From positions 1 through 62,749 of the forward strand of contig JBHHXH010000003.1 in NCBI GenBank assembly GCA_046756925.1: a DNA stretch of 62,749 bases. Direction: 5' to 3'. This DNA comes from JAJDBU01 sp046756925. Lineage in GTDB: Bacteria > Nitrospirota > Nitrospiria > SBBL01 > JAADHI01. The notes beneath the pieces are model-generated. The model did no database searches. It saw nothing but the letters and a program-made list of their open reading frames with translations, and was not told the DNA's origin. This document shows positions 41,313 to 50,463 of the stretch, one piece after another (the stretch's first letter is position 1; each line of letters opens with the position of its first letter). The position numbers were made by a program, and so were the translations under genes.

Positions 41313-41511
41313 TGCCATGCGCCTTTATAATTTGTTCGATCTTTTTCAACTGTCCGTTCGAAAACCGATAACTTTTCGCAAGCGCGATTCTCGGAAGCAA
41401 CCAATACTTCGCCTCGCCGGTCCCACTCAATACATGCACATGCATGCGCGATTCTTCGCGCGAGAAGAAAAAGAACCGATAACCGCCTTCCTTAAATACC
41501 GTCGGGGACAT
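41272..41511 (-). CDS. DUF4160 protein
   Basis: 79 residues. MSPTVFKEGGYRFFFFSREE and the MHVHVLSGTGEAKYWLLP segment define DUF4160. First of the pair with DUF2442. No membrane or signal segment. Confidence 0.8.
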   Translation of the reverse strand: MSPTVFKEGGYRFFFFSREESRMHVHVLSGTGEAKYWLLPRIALAKSYRFSNGQLKKIEQIIKAHGNELETAWNRHFKS

Positions 41512-41543
41512 TCGACTTTATTTTAACACATAAGCCGGTCATC

Positions 41544-43217
41544 CTAACTCGTGATCGCCCCTTCCGAAGCCGAGGACACGTGCCGGGCGTACTTCGCCAT
41601 CACGCCGCTTTTGTAGCGGGGGACGGGTGCCTTCCAATCTTTTAAACGTGCTTGCAGTTCGGCCTCGCTGAGCTCGACATTCAAGGTCCGCTTTTCGATG
41701 TCGAATGTGATGGTGTCGCCGTCTCGCAATGCGGCGATGGGGCCGCCAACCGCCGCCTCGGGGGCAACGTGTCCGGCCATGAGGCCGCGTGTGGCGCCGG
41801 AGAAACGGCCGTCCGTCATCAGCGCGATGGAATCGCCCAGGCCCGCACCGACGATGGCCGCCGTCACGCCGAGCATCTCCCGCATCCCCGGTCCGCCCCT
41901 GGGCCCTTCGTAGCGTATCACGACGACATCCCCGGCTTGGATTTGGTTCCCCTTCACCGCGGCAAAGGCCGCCTCCTCGCAATCAAAGACCTTGGCGGGG
42001 CCTCGATGCTGTAAGCGTTCGTAACCCGCGACTTTAATCACGCAGCCCTCCGGCGCAAGATTGCCTTTTAAGATGACCAAACCCCCGGTTTTTTTGATGG
42101 GATCGGACAAGGAGTGCACCACCTGCTGGCCTTCCGTTTCTTTTGCGCTCTGCGCCTCCTCGCCGATGGCCTTGCCGCTCACCGTCATAACATCGGGGTG
42201 GAGGATGCCCGCGTCAAGCAGGCGCTTGGCAACGAGACGGATGCCGCCGGCTTGGTGCAGGTCGGAGGCCACGTACCTCCCGCCGGGTTTCAAGTCGGCA
42301 AGCAAAGGCGTCTGGCTGCTGATCCGGTCGAAGTCGTCCATGTTGAGTGGAATGCCCATCTCCCGGGCCACGGCAATAAGGTGTAGGACTGCATTGGTCG
42401 ATCCACCCGTCACGGCCACGGCCGCGATGGCGTTTTCGATCGATTCTTTTGTGATCACCTGGGCGGGCCGGATGTCGTTTTCAAGCGCCGCCATCACCAT
42501 CCGTCCGGACTCGAAGGCAACGGTGTCTTTGTCGGCATCTTCCGCCGGGACATCAGCGCTGCCCATGAAAGAAATCCCCATCACCTCGAAAGCGGTCGCC
42601 ATCGTATTGGCCGTGAACTGCCCCCCGCAGGCACCCGGTCCCGGACAGGCGTGGTCTTCCAACACGGCCAACTCATCCGTCGTCATCGTCCCTTTGGCCA
42701 CCGAACCAACGGCCTCGAAGACATCTTGAATCGTCACATCGTGATCTTTGTAACGACCCGGCGCAATGGAACCGCCATAGAGCATCAGCGAAGGGAGATT
42801 GAGCCGCGCCAGCGCCATCACTGCGCCGGGAATGGTTTTGTCGCAGCCCGACAAGGCGACCACGCCGTCGAAGAAATGCCCGCGCGCGACGAGTTCGATG
42901 GAGTCTGCCACGATCTCGCGGCTAATCAGCGAGGTCTTCATGCCCTCCGTGCCCATCGTAATGCCGTCCGAAATCGCGATCGTGTTGTACTCGATGGGCG
43001 TGCCGCCCGCCGCGCGGATGCCGTCCTTCACCTGCGCCGATAGCCGCCTCAGATGATAATTGCAGGGCATGGTTTCAATCCAGGTATTGGCGACGCCAAT
43101 GATCGGTTTATGCAAATCTTCATCGATCAAACCAATGCCCTTCAACATCGCGCGGGCCGGAGCACGGTCCGTGCCGTCGAGAATGGTGTGGCTCTGCTTT
43201 CTCAAATCGGAACTCAT
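41544..43217 (-). CDS. ilvD: Dihydroxy-acid dehydratase
   Basis: 557 residues; branched-chain amino-acid and pantothenate synthesis. Fe-S ligands lie in GCDKTIPG and CPGPGACGG, and GGSTNAVLHLIAVAREMG is conserved. ATG at 43217 follows AAGGAG; the ATG at 43235 lies upstream of that site. It follows bioB by 33 bases and is probably co-transcribed. Confidence 0.96.
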   Translation of the reverse strand: MSSDLRKQSHTILDGTDRAPARAMLKGIGLIDEDLHKPIIGVANTWIETMPCNYHLRRLSAQVKDGIRAAGGTPIEYNTIAISDGITMGTEGMKTSLISREIVADSIELVARGHFFDGVVALSGCDKTIPGAVMALARLNLPSLMLYGGSIAPGRYKDHDVTIQDVFEAVGSVAKGTMTTDELAVLEDHACPGPGACGGQFTANTMATAFEVMGISFMGSADVPAEDADKDTVAFESGRMVMAALENDIRPAQVITKESIENAIAAVAVTGGSTNAVLHLIAVAREMGIPLNMDDFDRISSQTPLLADLKPGGRYVASDLHQAGGIRLVAKRLLDAGILHPDVMTVSGKAIGEEAQSAKETEGQQVVHSLSDPIKKTGGLVILKGNLAPEGCVIKVAGYERLQHRGPAKVFDCEEAAFAAVKGNQIQAGDVVVIRYEGPRGGPGMREMLGVTAAIVGAGLGDSIALMTDGRFSGATRGLMAGHVAPEAAVGGPIAALRDGDTITFDIEKRTLNVELSEAELQARLKDWKAPVPRYKSGVMAKYARHVSSASEGAITS

Positions 43218-43250
43218 TTTTTCTTTCTCCTTCATTGCATCAAATCGGTT

Positions 43251-44267
43251 TTACTGAACTTGTACCAAGGGTTGTTCATGGCAAGACGAGGCGTGCTTGA
43301 GGTCCAAGTCTTCGATCATGCGCAGATCGTCTTCCGGCTTGCGGCCCGAGGTGGTAAGATAGTTGCCGACGAGGGTATGGCTCGCGCCCGCCGTAAACAT
43401 CCAGGACTGGAGATCGCGCAGATGCACTTCCCGCCCGCCCGCCGTCATAATGTCCTTGGACGGAAGCATCAAACGGAAGACTGCGATGACCTTGAGGATC
43501 TCCATCGGACGCAGCGGCTGCACATCCTCGAGCGGCGTGCTTTGTATGGCGTGCAGAAAATTGAGCGGCACCACATCCACATCCAAGTCCTGCAATGCCA
43601 CCGCCAATTCGACGCGCTGATCGCGGCTTTCGCCCATGCCGAAGATCCCACCGGAACAGATGCCCATCCCCGCCTTTTTGCAATATTCGATAGTGCGGAT
43701 GCGGTCCTCGTAAGTATGGGTCGTACAGATCTCCGGAAAATAAGACCGGGCGGTTTCCAGGTTGTGATTGTAATATGCGATTCCCGCGTTTCTGAGTTTA
43801 TAGGCAATCTCTTGCGTGTCGATGATCCCCAGGGAGGCGTCGGTGCGCGTATGGCCGGCCGCCGCCAGCGCACGGATGCGTTCGAGCATGGCTTCGAGAT
43901 CGGGTCCATCGCGCAAACCCCACCAAGCGGCAACCAGCCCGAAGGCCTCTGCCCGATTTCCAGCCGCTTCTTTTGCAGCATCCTCGAGGTTGTCAGAATC
44001 GAGCAACGGATAGGTCGTGACGTCTGTGCCGTGAAGGGAGGACTGGGCGCAAAAGCTGCAATTCTCCGAACAGGCCCCGGACTTGGCATTGACAATCGAA
44101 CACAGATTAATTCGATCTCCGTAGTAATGCAACCGCACCCGGTTGGCCGAGGAAATGAGATCCATCACATCCGGCCCCTCGGCGGCGATCAGCTTGCAGC
44201 CTTCTTCATAGGACAGCCGCTCACCTTCGATGGCTTTCTCTTCCATTTCCCGAATAAAATCCCGCAT
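43251..44267 (-). CDS. bioB: Biotin synthase
   Basis: 338 residues, radical-SAM enzyme that inserts sulfur into dethiobiotin. The CSENCSFCAQSS motif binds the 4Fe-4S cluster; YYNHNLETARSYFPEICTTH and VDVVPLNFLHAIQSTPLED are BioB blocks. There are no other bio genes in the window. 22 bases separate it from the broken toxin gene upstream. Confidence 0.96.
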   Translation of the reverse strand: MRDFIREMEEKAIEGERLSYEEGCKLIAAEGPDVMDLISSANRVRLHYYGDRINLCSIVNAKSGACSENCSFCAQSSLHGTDVTTYPLLDSDNLEDAAKEAAGNRAEAFGLVAAWWGLRDGPDLEAMLERIRALAAAGHTRTDASLGIIDTQEIAYKLRNAGIAYYNHNLETARSYFPEICTTHTYEDRIRTIEYCKKAGMGICSGGIFGMGESRDQRVELAVALQDLDVDVVPLNFLHAIQSTPLEDVQPLRPMEILKVIAVFRLMLPSKDIMTAGGREVHLRDLQSWMFTAGASHTLVGNYLTTSGRKPEDDLRMIEDLDLKHASSCHEQPLVQVQ

Positions 44268-44289
44268 ACCTTCTCCTTAACTTATCAAC

Positions 44290-44582
44290 TTATTTTTTCC
44301 GTCCGGTCCAGTAATCCGGTCTCCGATGTTGATGCACGATGGCGATCGCAAAAATATGATCTGCTTCGATCACATAGAGCTTCTTATATGGAAAGGTGTG
44401 AAGCAAACATTTTCTGATCTCGTTCCACTCAATCGACCAGGCCTTCGGATATGCCGTAATCCTGATGGCCGCCTTTTTAAACTCTTCCTTAAATTTCCGT
44501 CCAAGGCTTTGTACTCAAGCTCATAATACCGGACGGCATCATTCAATTCCCGCATTGCGTATTTCGAGAAAACGACCTTCAA
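44290..44582 (-). pseudogene. RelE/ParE-type toxin, frameshifted
   Basis: First frame: VVFSKYAMRELNDAVRYYEL, then one base is missing near 44505. The second frame continues LGRKFKEEFKKAAIRITAYP, WSIEWNEIRKCLLHTFPYKK, LYVIEADHIFAIAIVHQHRR and ends PDYWTGRKK-stop at 44290. The joined text is a full RelE/ParE-like toxin. Start TTG overlaps the antitoxin stop. A sequencing error cannot be excluded. Confidence 0.8.
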
Positions 44583-44787
44583 AGGTCATCCTTGAACACT
44601 TCCTCCATGGACACGCCTTCTAGTTTTTCCTCGCGATAGGCCTTTAGCCTTTTCTCGGCCTCTTCCCCCCAAATTTCATCGATTTTTTATCCGGTTCGTC
44701 AGGGCTTTTCAATAAGCCCTCAACAACCGTGAAGCACTCTTCGGGCTTTAAATTTAATGCCTGTTTAAGAATATCCTTGCTTTCCAT
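44579..44787 (-). pseudogene. Addiction-module antitoxin, frameshifted at an A6 run
   Basis: MESKDILKQALNLKPEECFT and LLKSPDEPDKK match the small antitoxin family paired with ParE/RelE toxins. At the A run (44688-44683) one A is missing. With it restored the frame reads IDEIWGEEAEKRLKAYREEK, then LEGVSMEEVFKDDL-stop, overlapping the toxin start. AGGA precedes the ATG. Confidence 0.8.
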
Positions 44788-44874
44788 TGCGATCATCCTC
44801 ATATTTGTCCGAAAGATAACACAGGCCGCTTTCGAAATCCATCTCGAAGCCACCTTGCATGACCAGCGTGGAAA

Positions 44875-46650
44875 TCACGCGCCACCACGACTAAACGGCG
44901 GCGGCATGGACGACGGCGATGAAGACGCATGGGCCGCCTCGCGCAGCAGTCCCAAGAAAAATGGCCCATAGCTCGCGAGTTTTTTTGGACCGACCCCGTT
45001 GATCTCAAGAAATTGGGCTTCGGTCTGTGGCAATCTTGAGGCCATTTCGATCAGAGCCGCGTCGCTGAACACCAAGTAGGCTGGGATTTTTTTTTCGTCG
45101 GCCAGGCGCTTCCTGAGCTGTTTCAGGCGGGCGAGCAAGTTTTCGTCTATCGCGCTTTCAGTCCCCACAAAATCTGAGACCACGAATGCCCCCTTTCGCT
45201 TGGCACGTTTTTCCGCCTTTTCCAAGGGCCGGATCTCGGCCAGAATGTCGCGGCTCTGACAATGATCGCAGGCCTTTTCGCAATCGGCAATAACCTCGCC
45301 AAAATAGGCCACAAGCGCTCGATGACGACAGCCTTCCTTCTCGGCCAGCCGAAACATCTCACGGGTCTGTTGATAGATGCGTGTCTTGAGTGCCGGGTCC
45401 TCCAATTCGACCAAGAACTGTTCGTAACTGATCACCTCCGACCAGGAATAAAAAAGAATACAGTCGCTGCCAACACCGTCGCGCCCGGCCCGGCCGATCT
45501 CCTGATAATAGCCGTCGATGCTCTTGGGCATGTCGCGATGGATGACATAACGGATGTTGGGTTTGTCGATTCCCATCCCGAAGGCCACCGTCGCCACGAT
45601 CACATCGATGTCGTCGCGGCGGAAGGACTCCTGGGCATCGGCCCGTCTTTCGTGATCCAGGCCTGCATGATAGGGCATGACACGAATGCCGTGCTCGCCC
45701 AAATAGGCCGCCATCTGTTCCACGGCCTTGCGGCTCAAGCAGTAGACGATGCCGGACTGTCCCTTGCGCGACTGAATCAGGCGTAGGATATCGCGCCGCG
45801 TGTTCCGCCCACCGCCCTTTTTGTAAGCATGAAGCCGGAGGTTCGGGCGAAAAAAGGAGCCCCGATATCGAAAGGGCGCGGACATGCCCATCTGCTCGGC
45901 GATGTCGTCGGCCACATGGCCGGTCGCCGTCGCCGTGAGCGCCAAGACGGGCACATGGCCAAATTGCTCTTTCAGACCGCTGAGATTCCGGTACGAAGGG
46001 CGAAAGTCGTGGCCCCACTGGCTGATGCAGTGGGCTTCGTCGATGGCGATCAGGTTGATCTCGCAGCGCGAAAGCAGCTCGAACAAGGTCCCGTCCAAGC
46101 CCTCCGGTGCGACATAGACCAAGTCGTAATGCCCGGCCATCAAGTGACCGATCCGTTCCCTACGCGCGTCCGCATCGAGGCTGGAATTGACAAAAGCGGC
46201 CCGGATGCCAACTTCGGTCAAGGCATCGACTTGATCCTTCATGAGGGAAATCAAGGGTGAGATGACGACGGAGGTGCCCTTTAAGATCCGGGCGGGGATC
46301 TGATAGGTGAGTGACTTGCCCGCCCCGGTCGGCATCACGCCCACGCAGTCGCGTCCGGCCAGCACGGCCTGAATAATCTCCTCCTGACCGGCGCGGAAGG
46401 CATCGTAGCCGAAAACCGATTCCAGTACCGATTGCGGCGAGTCCGCTGTCCTAGCCCCATCGGCCAATCTGCGGAGCCACTTCACCAAGGAAGGATCGAA
46501 TAAAATGGGAGCGCCGCGATAAACCTCCCGGAGTTTTTCGATACGGGACCAATAACCGGCATCCCGTGCAACCGGCGCGTGTTGGGCAGCGATTTGGGCC
46601 AGGGCCGCCACCTCTTCCATCAGCGTTTCTTTTGACCAGGTTTCAGACAT
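44875..46650 (-). CDS. recQ: RecQ-family ATP-dependent DNA helicase
   Basis: 591 residues. SF2 core: Walker A MPTGAGKSLTYQIPA, DEAH box IDEAHCISQWGHDFRPSY, LALTATAT, and motif VI QEIGRAGRDG. Zinc-binding Cys (CRHRALVAYF ... CEKACDHCQ) and a C-terminal HRDC domain follow. About 75 extra residues precede the helicase core, unlike E. coli RecQ. ATG at 46650; TTG one codon earlier is possible. Confidence 0.94.
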   Translation of the reverse strand: MSETWSKETLMEEVAALAQIAAQHAPVARDAGYWSRIEKLREVYRGAPILFDPSLVKWLRRLADGARTADSPQSVLESVFGYDAFRAGQEEIIQAVLAGRDCVGVMPTGAGKSLTYQIPARILKGTSVVISPLISLMKDQVDALTEVGIRAAFVNSSLDADARRERIGHLMAGHYDLVYVAPEGLDGTLFELLSRCEINLIAIDEAHCISQWGHDFRPSYRNLSGLKEQFGHVPVLALTATATGHVADDIAEQMGMSAPFRYRGSFFRPNLRLHAYKKGGGRNTRRDILRLIQSRKGQSGIVYCLSRKAVEQMAAYLGEHGIRVMPYHAGLDHERRADAQESFRRDDIDVIVATVAFGMGIDKPNIRYVIHRDMPKSIDGYYQEIGRAGRDGVGSDCILFYSWSEVISYEQFLVELEDPALKTRIYQQTREMFRLAEKEGCRHRALVAYFGEVIADCEKACDHCQSRDILAEIRPLEKAEKRAKRKGAFVVSDFVGTESAIDENLLARLKQLRKRLADEKKIPAYLVFSDAALIEMASRLPQTEAQFLEINGVGPKKLASYGPFFLGLLREAAHASSSPSSMPPPFSRGGA

Positions 46651-47019
46651 CAACGGGAAGTTTAAAAGAGAAGGACGAAAAAGGCAAGATCGATGACGAT
46701 TCGAAGAACCGTCAACCTTAAATTTGGAATGCGCTATTTCCCCTGTAGATCGTCGACTGCCGTTTCATCGGATGTATGGAGTGATGCGCACACTTGGCGG
46801 ACTCATAAAAACAGGACAAGCAAAGTGCCGGTTTTAAAAGGAACCCACCAAAAAGGACTTGGATGCCGCTGGTCTACAGCGCCGGTTCCCGACAAAAAGC
46901 AACACCATCTTTAATCCTCAAAAGAGGGTTCTTAGGCAAAAAAATGCGAAAAAGAGAGGCAAGTAAATCGTGAACGAATCAAAAAAAAGGTCTCAGTAAC
47001 CGGACAAGGTAACGGCAGT
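46651..47019. other. Intergenic region after the ribosomal operon
   Basis: 369 bases between recQ and rplQ, both minus. No gene is supported. It should contain the recQ promoter (a TTGACG near 46722 lacks a good -10) and the weak terminator at 46981-47001. Confidence 0.45.
46981..47001 (-). terminator. Weak intrinsic terminator after rplQ
   Basis: Minus strand GGTTACTGAGACC followed by eight T residues, 19 bases past the rplQ stop. The stem is only four base pairs including a G-U, so efficiency is doubtful. Confidence 0.35.
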
Positions 47020-47466
47020 TCAATCGTTTTTCTCGGCTTTTTTGCTTGTTTTCTTTTCTTTCTTTGGGTCTTTCTTCCCCGCTTTTTCATCCTTGGCCGA
47101 TTCCACGGTTTCCGTCTTGGTCAGTTCGAGGATGGCCATCTGAGAGGCGTCTCCCTTTCGAATTCGGCTCTTGACCAAACGGGTATAGCCTCCGTTTTGG
47201 TCGGAAAAACGGGGAGCAATATCGGAAAATAGCAGAGTGGCGACGGATCGATCGAATAGATATGAGGCGGCCAGCCTTCTTGAATGCAGGTCGCCGCGTT
47301 TGCCTAACGAAATCATCCGCTCCGCAATAGGACGGATCTCCTTGGCCTTCGACTCGGTTGTTTCGATTCGCCCGTGTTCGAGAAAGGAGGTCACCAGATT
47401 CCGGAAAAGAGCCCGTCGATGAGAACTGTTCCGCCCCAAGGGACGGCCTGATTTACGATGACGCAT
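47020..47466 (-). CDS. rplQ: Ribosomal protein L17
   Basis: 148 residues. MRHRKSGRPLGRNSSHRRAL and the KEIRPIAERMISLGKRGD helix are L17. A lysine-rich tail of about 35 residues (KDEKAGKKDPKKEKKTSKK) exceeds the usual length. Last gene of the operon. Confidence 0.96.
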   Translation of the reverse strand: MRHRKSGRPLGRNSSHRRALFRNLVTSFLEHGRIETTESKAKEIRPIAERMISLGKRGDLHSRRLAASYLFDRSVATLLFSDIAPRFSDQNGGYTRLVKSRIRKGDASQMAILELTKTETVESAKDEKAGKKDPKKEKKTSKKAEKND

Positions 47467-47478
47467 AAAAAGTATTCC

Positions 47479-48480
47479 TTATGTCGTTTCGCCTTCCTGA
47501 ACATCTTCAGGAAGCGCACCCTTATCCACATCCATGCCGAGCGAAAGCCCCATGTCAACAAGGATCTCTTTAATTTCGTTCAGCGATTTCCGGCCGAAGT
47601 TTTTCGTTCTCAACATTTCCGACTCCGAACGTTGAACCAGATCCCCAATGGTTCGAATACTCGCATTCTTCAGGCAATTGGCGGCGCGAACGGAGAGCTC
47701 AAGTTCATGGACATTTTTCAGTAGATTTTTATTGAATCCCTGGCTGTCTTCCTTGTCCTGCTCCATAGGCGGTACGGGTTCTTCAAAATTGATAAACAAA
47801 TCCAAGTGGTCTTTGAGGATTTTTGCGGAAAACCCAAGCACATCATCCGGACGGACACTGCCATCGGTCCAAATTTCCATAATCAATTTGTCATAATCGG
47901 TGACACGGCCGACACGGGCATTTTCGACGGAAAAATTCACTTTTCGAATGGGTGAAAACACGGCGTCGATCGGAATCGTTCCGATCGCCATGTCCTCGTC
48001 TTTATTGCGTTCCGCTGGCACATAGCCACGGCCGATTTGAACAACCATCTCAATATCGATCTTGCCGTCTTTATCGAGGGTCGCAATATGCAAATCGGGA
48101 ACAAGCACTTCGACATCCGGGTCCGGCGTAATATGTTTTGCCAACAATTTTCCGGCCCCCTTTTTCCTGAGCGTGAGGACTTTCGGTTGATTGGAATGAA
48201 GCTTCAAACGCAGATTCTTGATGTTCAAGATGATATCGGTGACATCTTCTTTCACGCCCGGAACCGTCGAAAATTCGTGAAGGGCACCCTCGATCTTTAC
48301 GGAAGTCACCGCCGCGCCGGCAATGGACGAAAGCAGGATGCGCCTTAAAGAATTTCCGATGGTACTGCCATAACCGCGCTCGAAGGGTTCCGCCGTGAAT
48401 TTTCCATAGGTATTGGACAGCGTTTCCTTATCCACTTCCAGCTTTTTAGGGATTTGAAAATCTTTTGTTCTAATGATCAT
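47479..48480 (-). CDS. rpoA: RNA polymerase alpha subunit
   Basis: 333 residues. N-terminal dimerisation domain (FTAEPFERGYGSTIGNSLRR) and C-terminal domain with the helix-hairpin-helix that binds UP elements (LKNASIRTIGDLVQRSESEM, GRKSLNEIKEILVDMGLSLG). Between rpsD and rplQ as usual. Confidence 0.98.
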   Translation of the reverse strand: MIIRTKDFQIPKKLEVDKETLSNTYGKFTAEPFERGYGSTIGNSLRRILLSSIAGAAVTSVKIEGALHEFSTVPGVKEDVTDIILNIKNLRLKLHSNQPKVLTLRKKGAGKLLAKHITPDPDVEVLVPDLHIATLDKDGKIDIEMVVQIGRGYVPAERNKDEDMAIGTIPIDAVFSPIRKVNFSVENARVGRVTDYDKLIMEIWTDGSVRPDDVLGFSAKILKDHLDLFINFEEPVPPMEQDKEDSQGFNKNLLKNVHELELSVRAANCLKNASIRTIGDLVQRSESEMLRTKNFGRKSLNEIKEILVDMGLSLGMDVDKGALPEDVQEGETT

Positions 48481-48552
48481 AATGCCCTCATTTAATCGTT
48501 GGGTAAACGAACAGGTTGCAATATAATATGCGATCCTCGCCCATTCCCTGCA

Positions 48553-49176
48553 TTATCTTGAATAAAGCTCGACCACAAGCTGTTCATTGACAGGCAGTCC
48601 AATCTCCTCCTTGGTCGGAAACGTTTTGACTTCCCCCCTAAAATGCGCTTGATCGAGTTCCAGCCACTCAGGTGTTCGACCTCCTGACACCTCAAGTGCG
48701 CTCTGAATAGGAAGGAGGCTCCGGCTCTTGTCCCTGACCTCGATGACGGTGCCGATCTTTACCAAGAATGAAGGAATATTGACAGTTCTCCCGTTGACTG
48801 CAAAATGATTTTGACGAACCAGCATCCGGCTTTGCTTACGAGATGCAGCAAAACCAAGACGGTATATCACGTTATCGAGACGAGACTCGAGCAAGACCAA
48901 CAGGTTTTCCCCCGTCACCCCTTTTTTCCTGTCCGCCTTATAGAAGTAGTGTCTAAATTGCCGCTCCAGCAAGCCATAAATTCTTTTTAATTTCTGTTTT
49001 TCGCGCAATTGCGTGCGGTACTCCGACACCCGCGATCGCGCCTGGCCATGTTGTCCCGGCGGGTAACCTCGCCGGTCCACCGCGCATTTCTCGGAGAAAC
49101 ACCGCGTTCCTTTAAGAAAAAGTTTTGTCCCTTCGCGCCGACACAGCCGACAAGCCGGCCCAATATATCTTGCCAA
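48553..49176 (-). CDS. rpsD: Ribosomal protein S4, zinc-binding form
   Basis: 207 residues. N-terminal Cys pairs (CRLCRREG ... CFSEKCAVD) show the zinc-binding (C+) type. The S4 RNA-binding domain follows (LESRLDNVIYRLGFAASRKQ). It binds 16S rRNA early and often represses its own operon. Confidence 0.97.
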   Translation of the reverse strand: MARYIGPACRLCRREGTKLFLKGTRCFSEKCAVDRRGYPPGQHGQARSRVSEYRTQLREKQKLKRIYGLLERQFRHYFYKADRKKGVTGENLLVLLESRLDNVIYRLGFAASRKQSRMLVRQNHFAVNGRTVNIPSFLVKIGTVIEVRDKSRSLLPIQSALEVSGGRTPEWLELDQAHFRGEVKTFPTKEEIGLPVNEQLVVELYSR

Positions 49177-49253
49177 TCAATCCTCCTGTTTCATTTTGCG
49201 GACGATCCCCAAAACCCGCTGAATGGTTGCTGACCTTAAATCAGACAAGTACA

Positions 49254-49637
49254 CTATACGCGCCTTTTCTTTGGGGGACGACAACCGTTATGCGGCACCG
49301 GCGTGACATCTTTTATAAGATTGACTTTCAGGCCGGCAGCCTGCAAGGCCCGAATCGCCGATTCCCGACCTGACCCCGGTCCTTTTACATACACATCCAC
49401 CTGCTTCATGCCGTGATCGATGGCTTTCTTCGCCACGACCTCCGCCGCACGCTGCGCGGCAAAGGGGGTACTTTTTCGCGATCCCTTAAACCCGAGGCTG
49501 CCGGCACTTCCCCAAACAATCACGTTGCCGTTCATGTCCGCGATGGTGACGAGGGTATTGTTAAACGTCGCTTGAATATGGGCAACGCCGGTTTGAACAT
49601 AGCGTTTTTCTTTTTTCTTCGTTCCTTTCTTTGCCAC
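49254..49637 (-). CDS. rpsK: Ribosomal protein S11
   Basis: 127 residues. GVAHIQATFNNTLVTIADMN, KGSRKSTPFAAQRAAEV and NGCRPPKKRRV are S11. It starts 42 bases after the rpsM stop. Confidence 0.97.
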   Translation of the reverse strand: MAKKGTKKKEKRYVQTGVAHIQATFNNTLVTIADMNGNVIVWGSAGSLGFKGSRKSTPFAAQRAAEVVAKKAIDHGMKQVDVYVKGPGSGRESAIRALQAAGLKVNLIKDVTPVPHNGCRPPKKRRV

Positions 49638-49678
49638 TCCTCATCCCTTTCTCTCGTGAAAAAGCATGATCGATCTTT

Positions 49679-50050
49679 TTATTTTTTCTTACCGCCCACC
49701 GCATGTTTCTTCGGACCTTTGCGGGTCCGGGCATTGGTTTGGGTTTGCTGCCCCCTCACCGGCAGTCCGCGGCGATGACGCAATCCCCGATAACACCCTA
49801 TGTCCATTAAGCGTTTGATATTCATCGATACTTCACGCCGAAGATCCCCTTCCACCTTGTAGTCCCTCAATATGGCATCTCGCAAGCGAACCACTTCATC
49901 TTCGCTGAGATCCTTGATACGCGTATTCGGATCAATGGCGTTGTTTTTTAATATTTTATTGGACGAGGCCCGACCAATCCCCAGGATATAGGTCAAGCCA
50001 ATCTCGGCCCGCTTGTTTTTTGGCAGGTCTACCCCTGCGATCCTCGCCAT
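49679..50050 (-). CDS. rpsM: Ribosomal protein S13
   Basis: 123 residues. MARIAGVDLPKNKRAEIGLT and YRGLRHRRGLPVRGQQTQTN are S13. ATG at 50050 has GGGAG upstream; the longer frame would run through rpmJ. Confidence 0.97.
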   Translation of the reverse strand: MARIAGVDLPKNKRAEIGLTYILGIGRASSNKILKNNAIDPNTRIKDLSEDEVVRLRDAILRDYKVEGDLRREVSMNIKRLMDIGCYRGLRHRRGLPVRGQQTQTNARTRKGPKKHAVGGKKK

Positions 50051-50069
50051 ATGTGCTCCCTGTTCATGT

Positions 50070-50183
50070 TTATCCTTGCCGTTGTTTGTGCCGAGGATTC
50101 GGACAAATGACTCGGACAATCTGCTTTCGTCGGATCACCCTGCACTTGGCACAAATCGGTTTGACTGAAGCGCGTACTTTCAT
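50070..50183 (-). CDS. rpmJ: Ribosomal protein L36
   Basis: 37 residues. MKVRASVKPICAKCRVIRRK then ICPNPRHKQRQG: the C-x2-C ... C-x4-H zinc site of the L36 (C+) form. It lies between infA and rpsM, the standard place, with a TAA stop at 50070. Confidence 0.96.
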   Translation of the reverse strand: MKVRASVKPICAKCRVIRRKQIVRVICPNPRHKQRQG

Positions 50184-50203
50184 ATCTATTCACACCACCA
50201 TAT

Positions 50204-50422
50204 TTATTTCGAAAATCGGTAAGTAATCCGTCCCCGCGTTAAATCATATGGAGAAAGTTTTACGGTCACCTTATCTCCCGGTAAAATCTTAATATAGTGC
50301 ATCCGCATCTTTCCGGAAATATGGGCGAGAACACGGTAACCGTTCTCGAGTTCGACCCGAAACATTGCATTGGGAAGCGTCTCAATGATCGTCCCCTGCG
50401 CCTCTATCGATTCTTCCTTCAT
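50204..50422 (-). CDS. infA: Translation initiation factor IF-1
   Basis: 72 residues, OB fold: EAQGTIIETLPNAMFRVELE, HISGKMRMHYIKILPGDKVT and LTRGRITYR. It blocks the A site in the initiation complex. Between map and rpmJ. Confidence 0.97.
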   Translation of the reverse strand: MKEESIEAQGTIIETLPNAMFRVELENGYRVLAHISGKMRMHYIKILPGDKVTVKLSPYDLTRGRITYRFSK

Positions 50423-50463
50423 TAGAAAATAATGTTTCTCATCGCGGATACACTGCCCTTCGG

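Noticed and set aside
43053..44417. Plus-strand frame of 454 codons across bioB
   Set aside because: Complement of bioB; bioB carries the CSENCSFCAQ motif, and the plus frame has no family features.
46693..46914. Plus-strand 73-codon frame in the rplQ-recQ gap
   Set aside because: Low-complexity basic composition, no ribosome-binding site and no family likeness.
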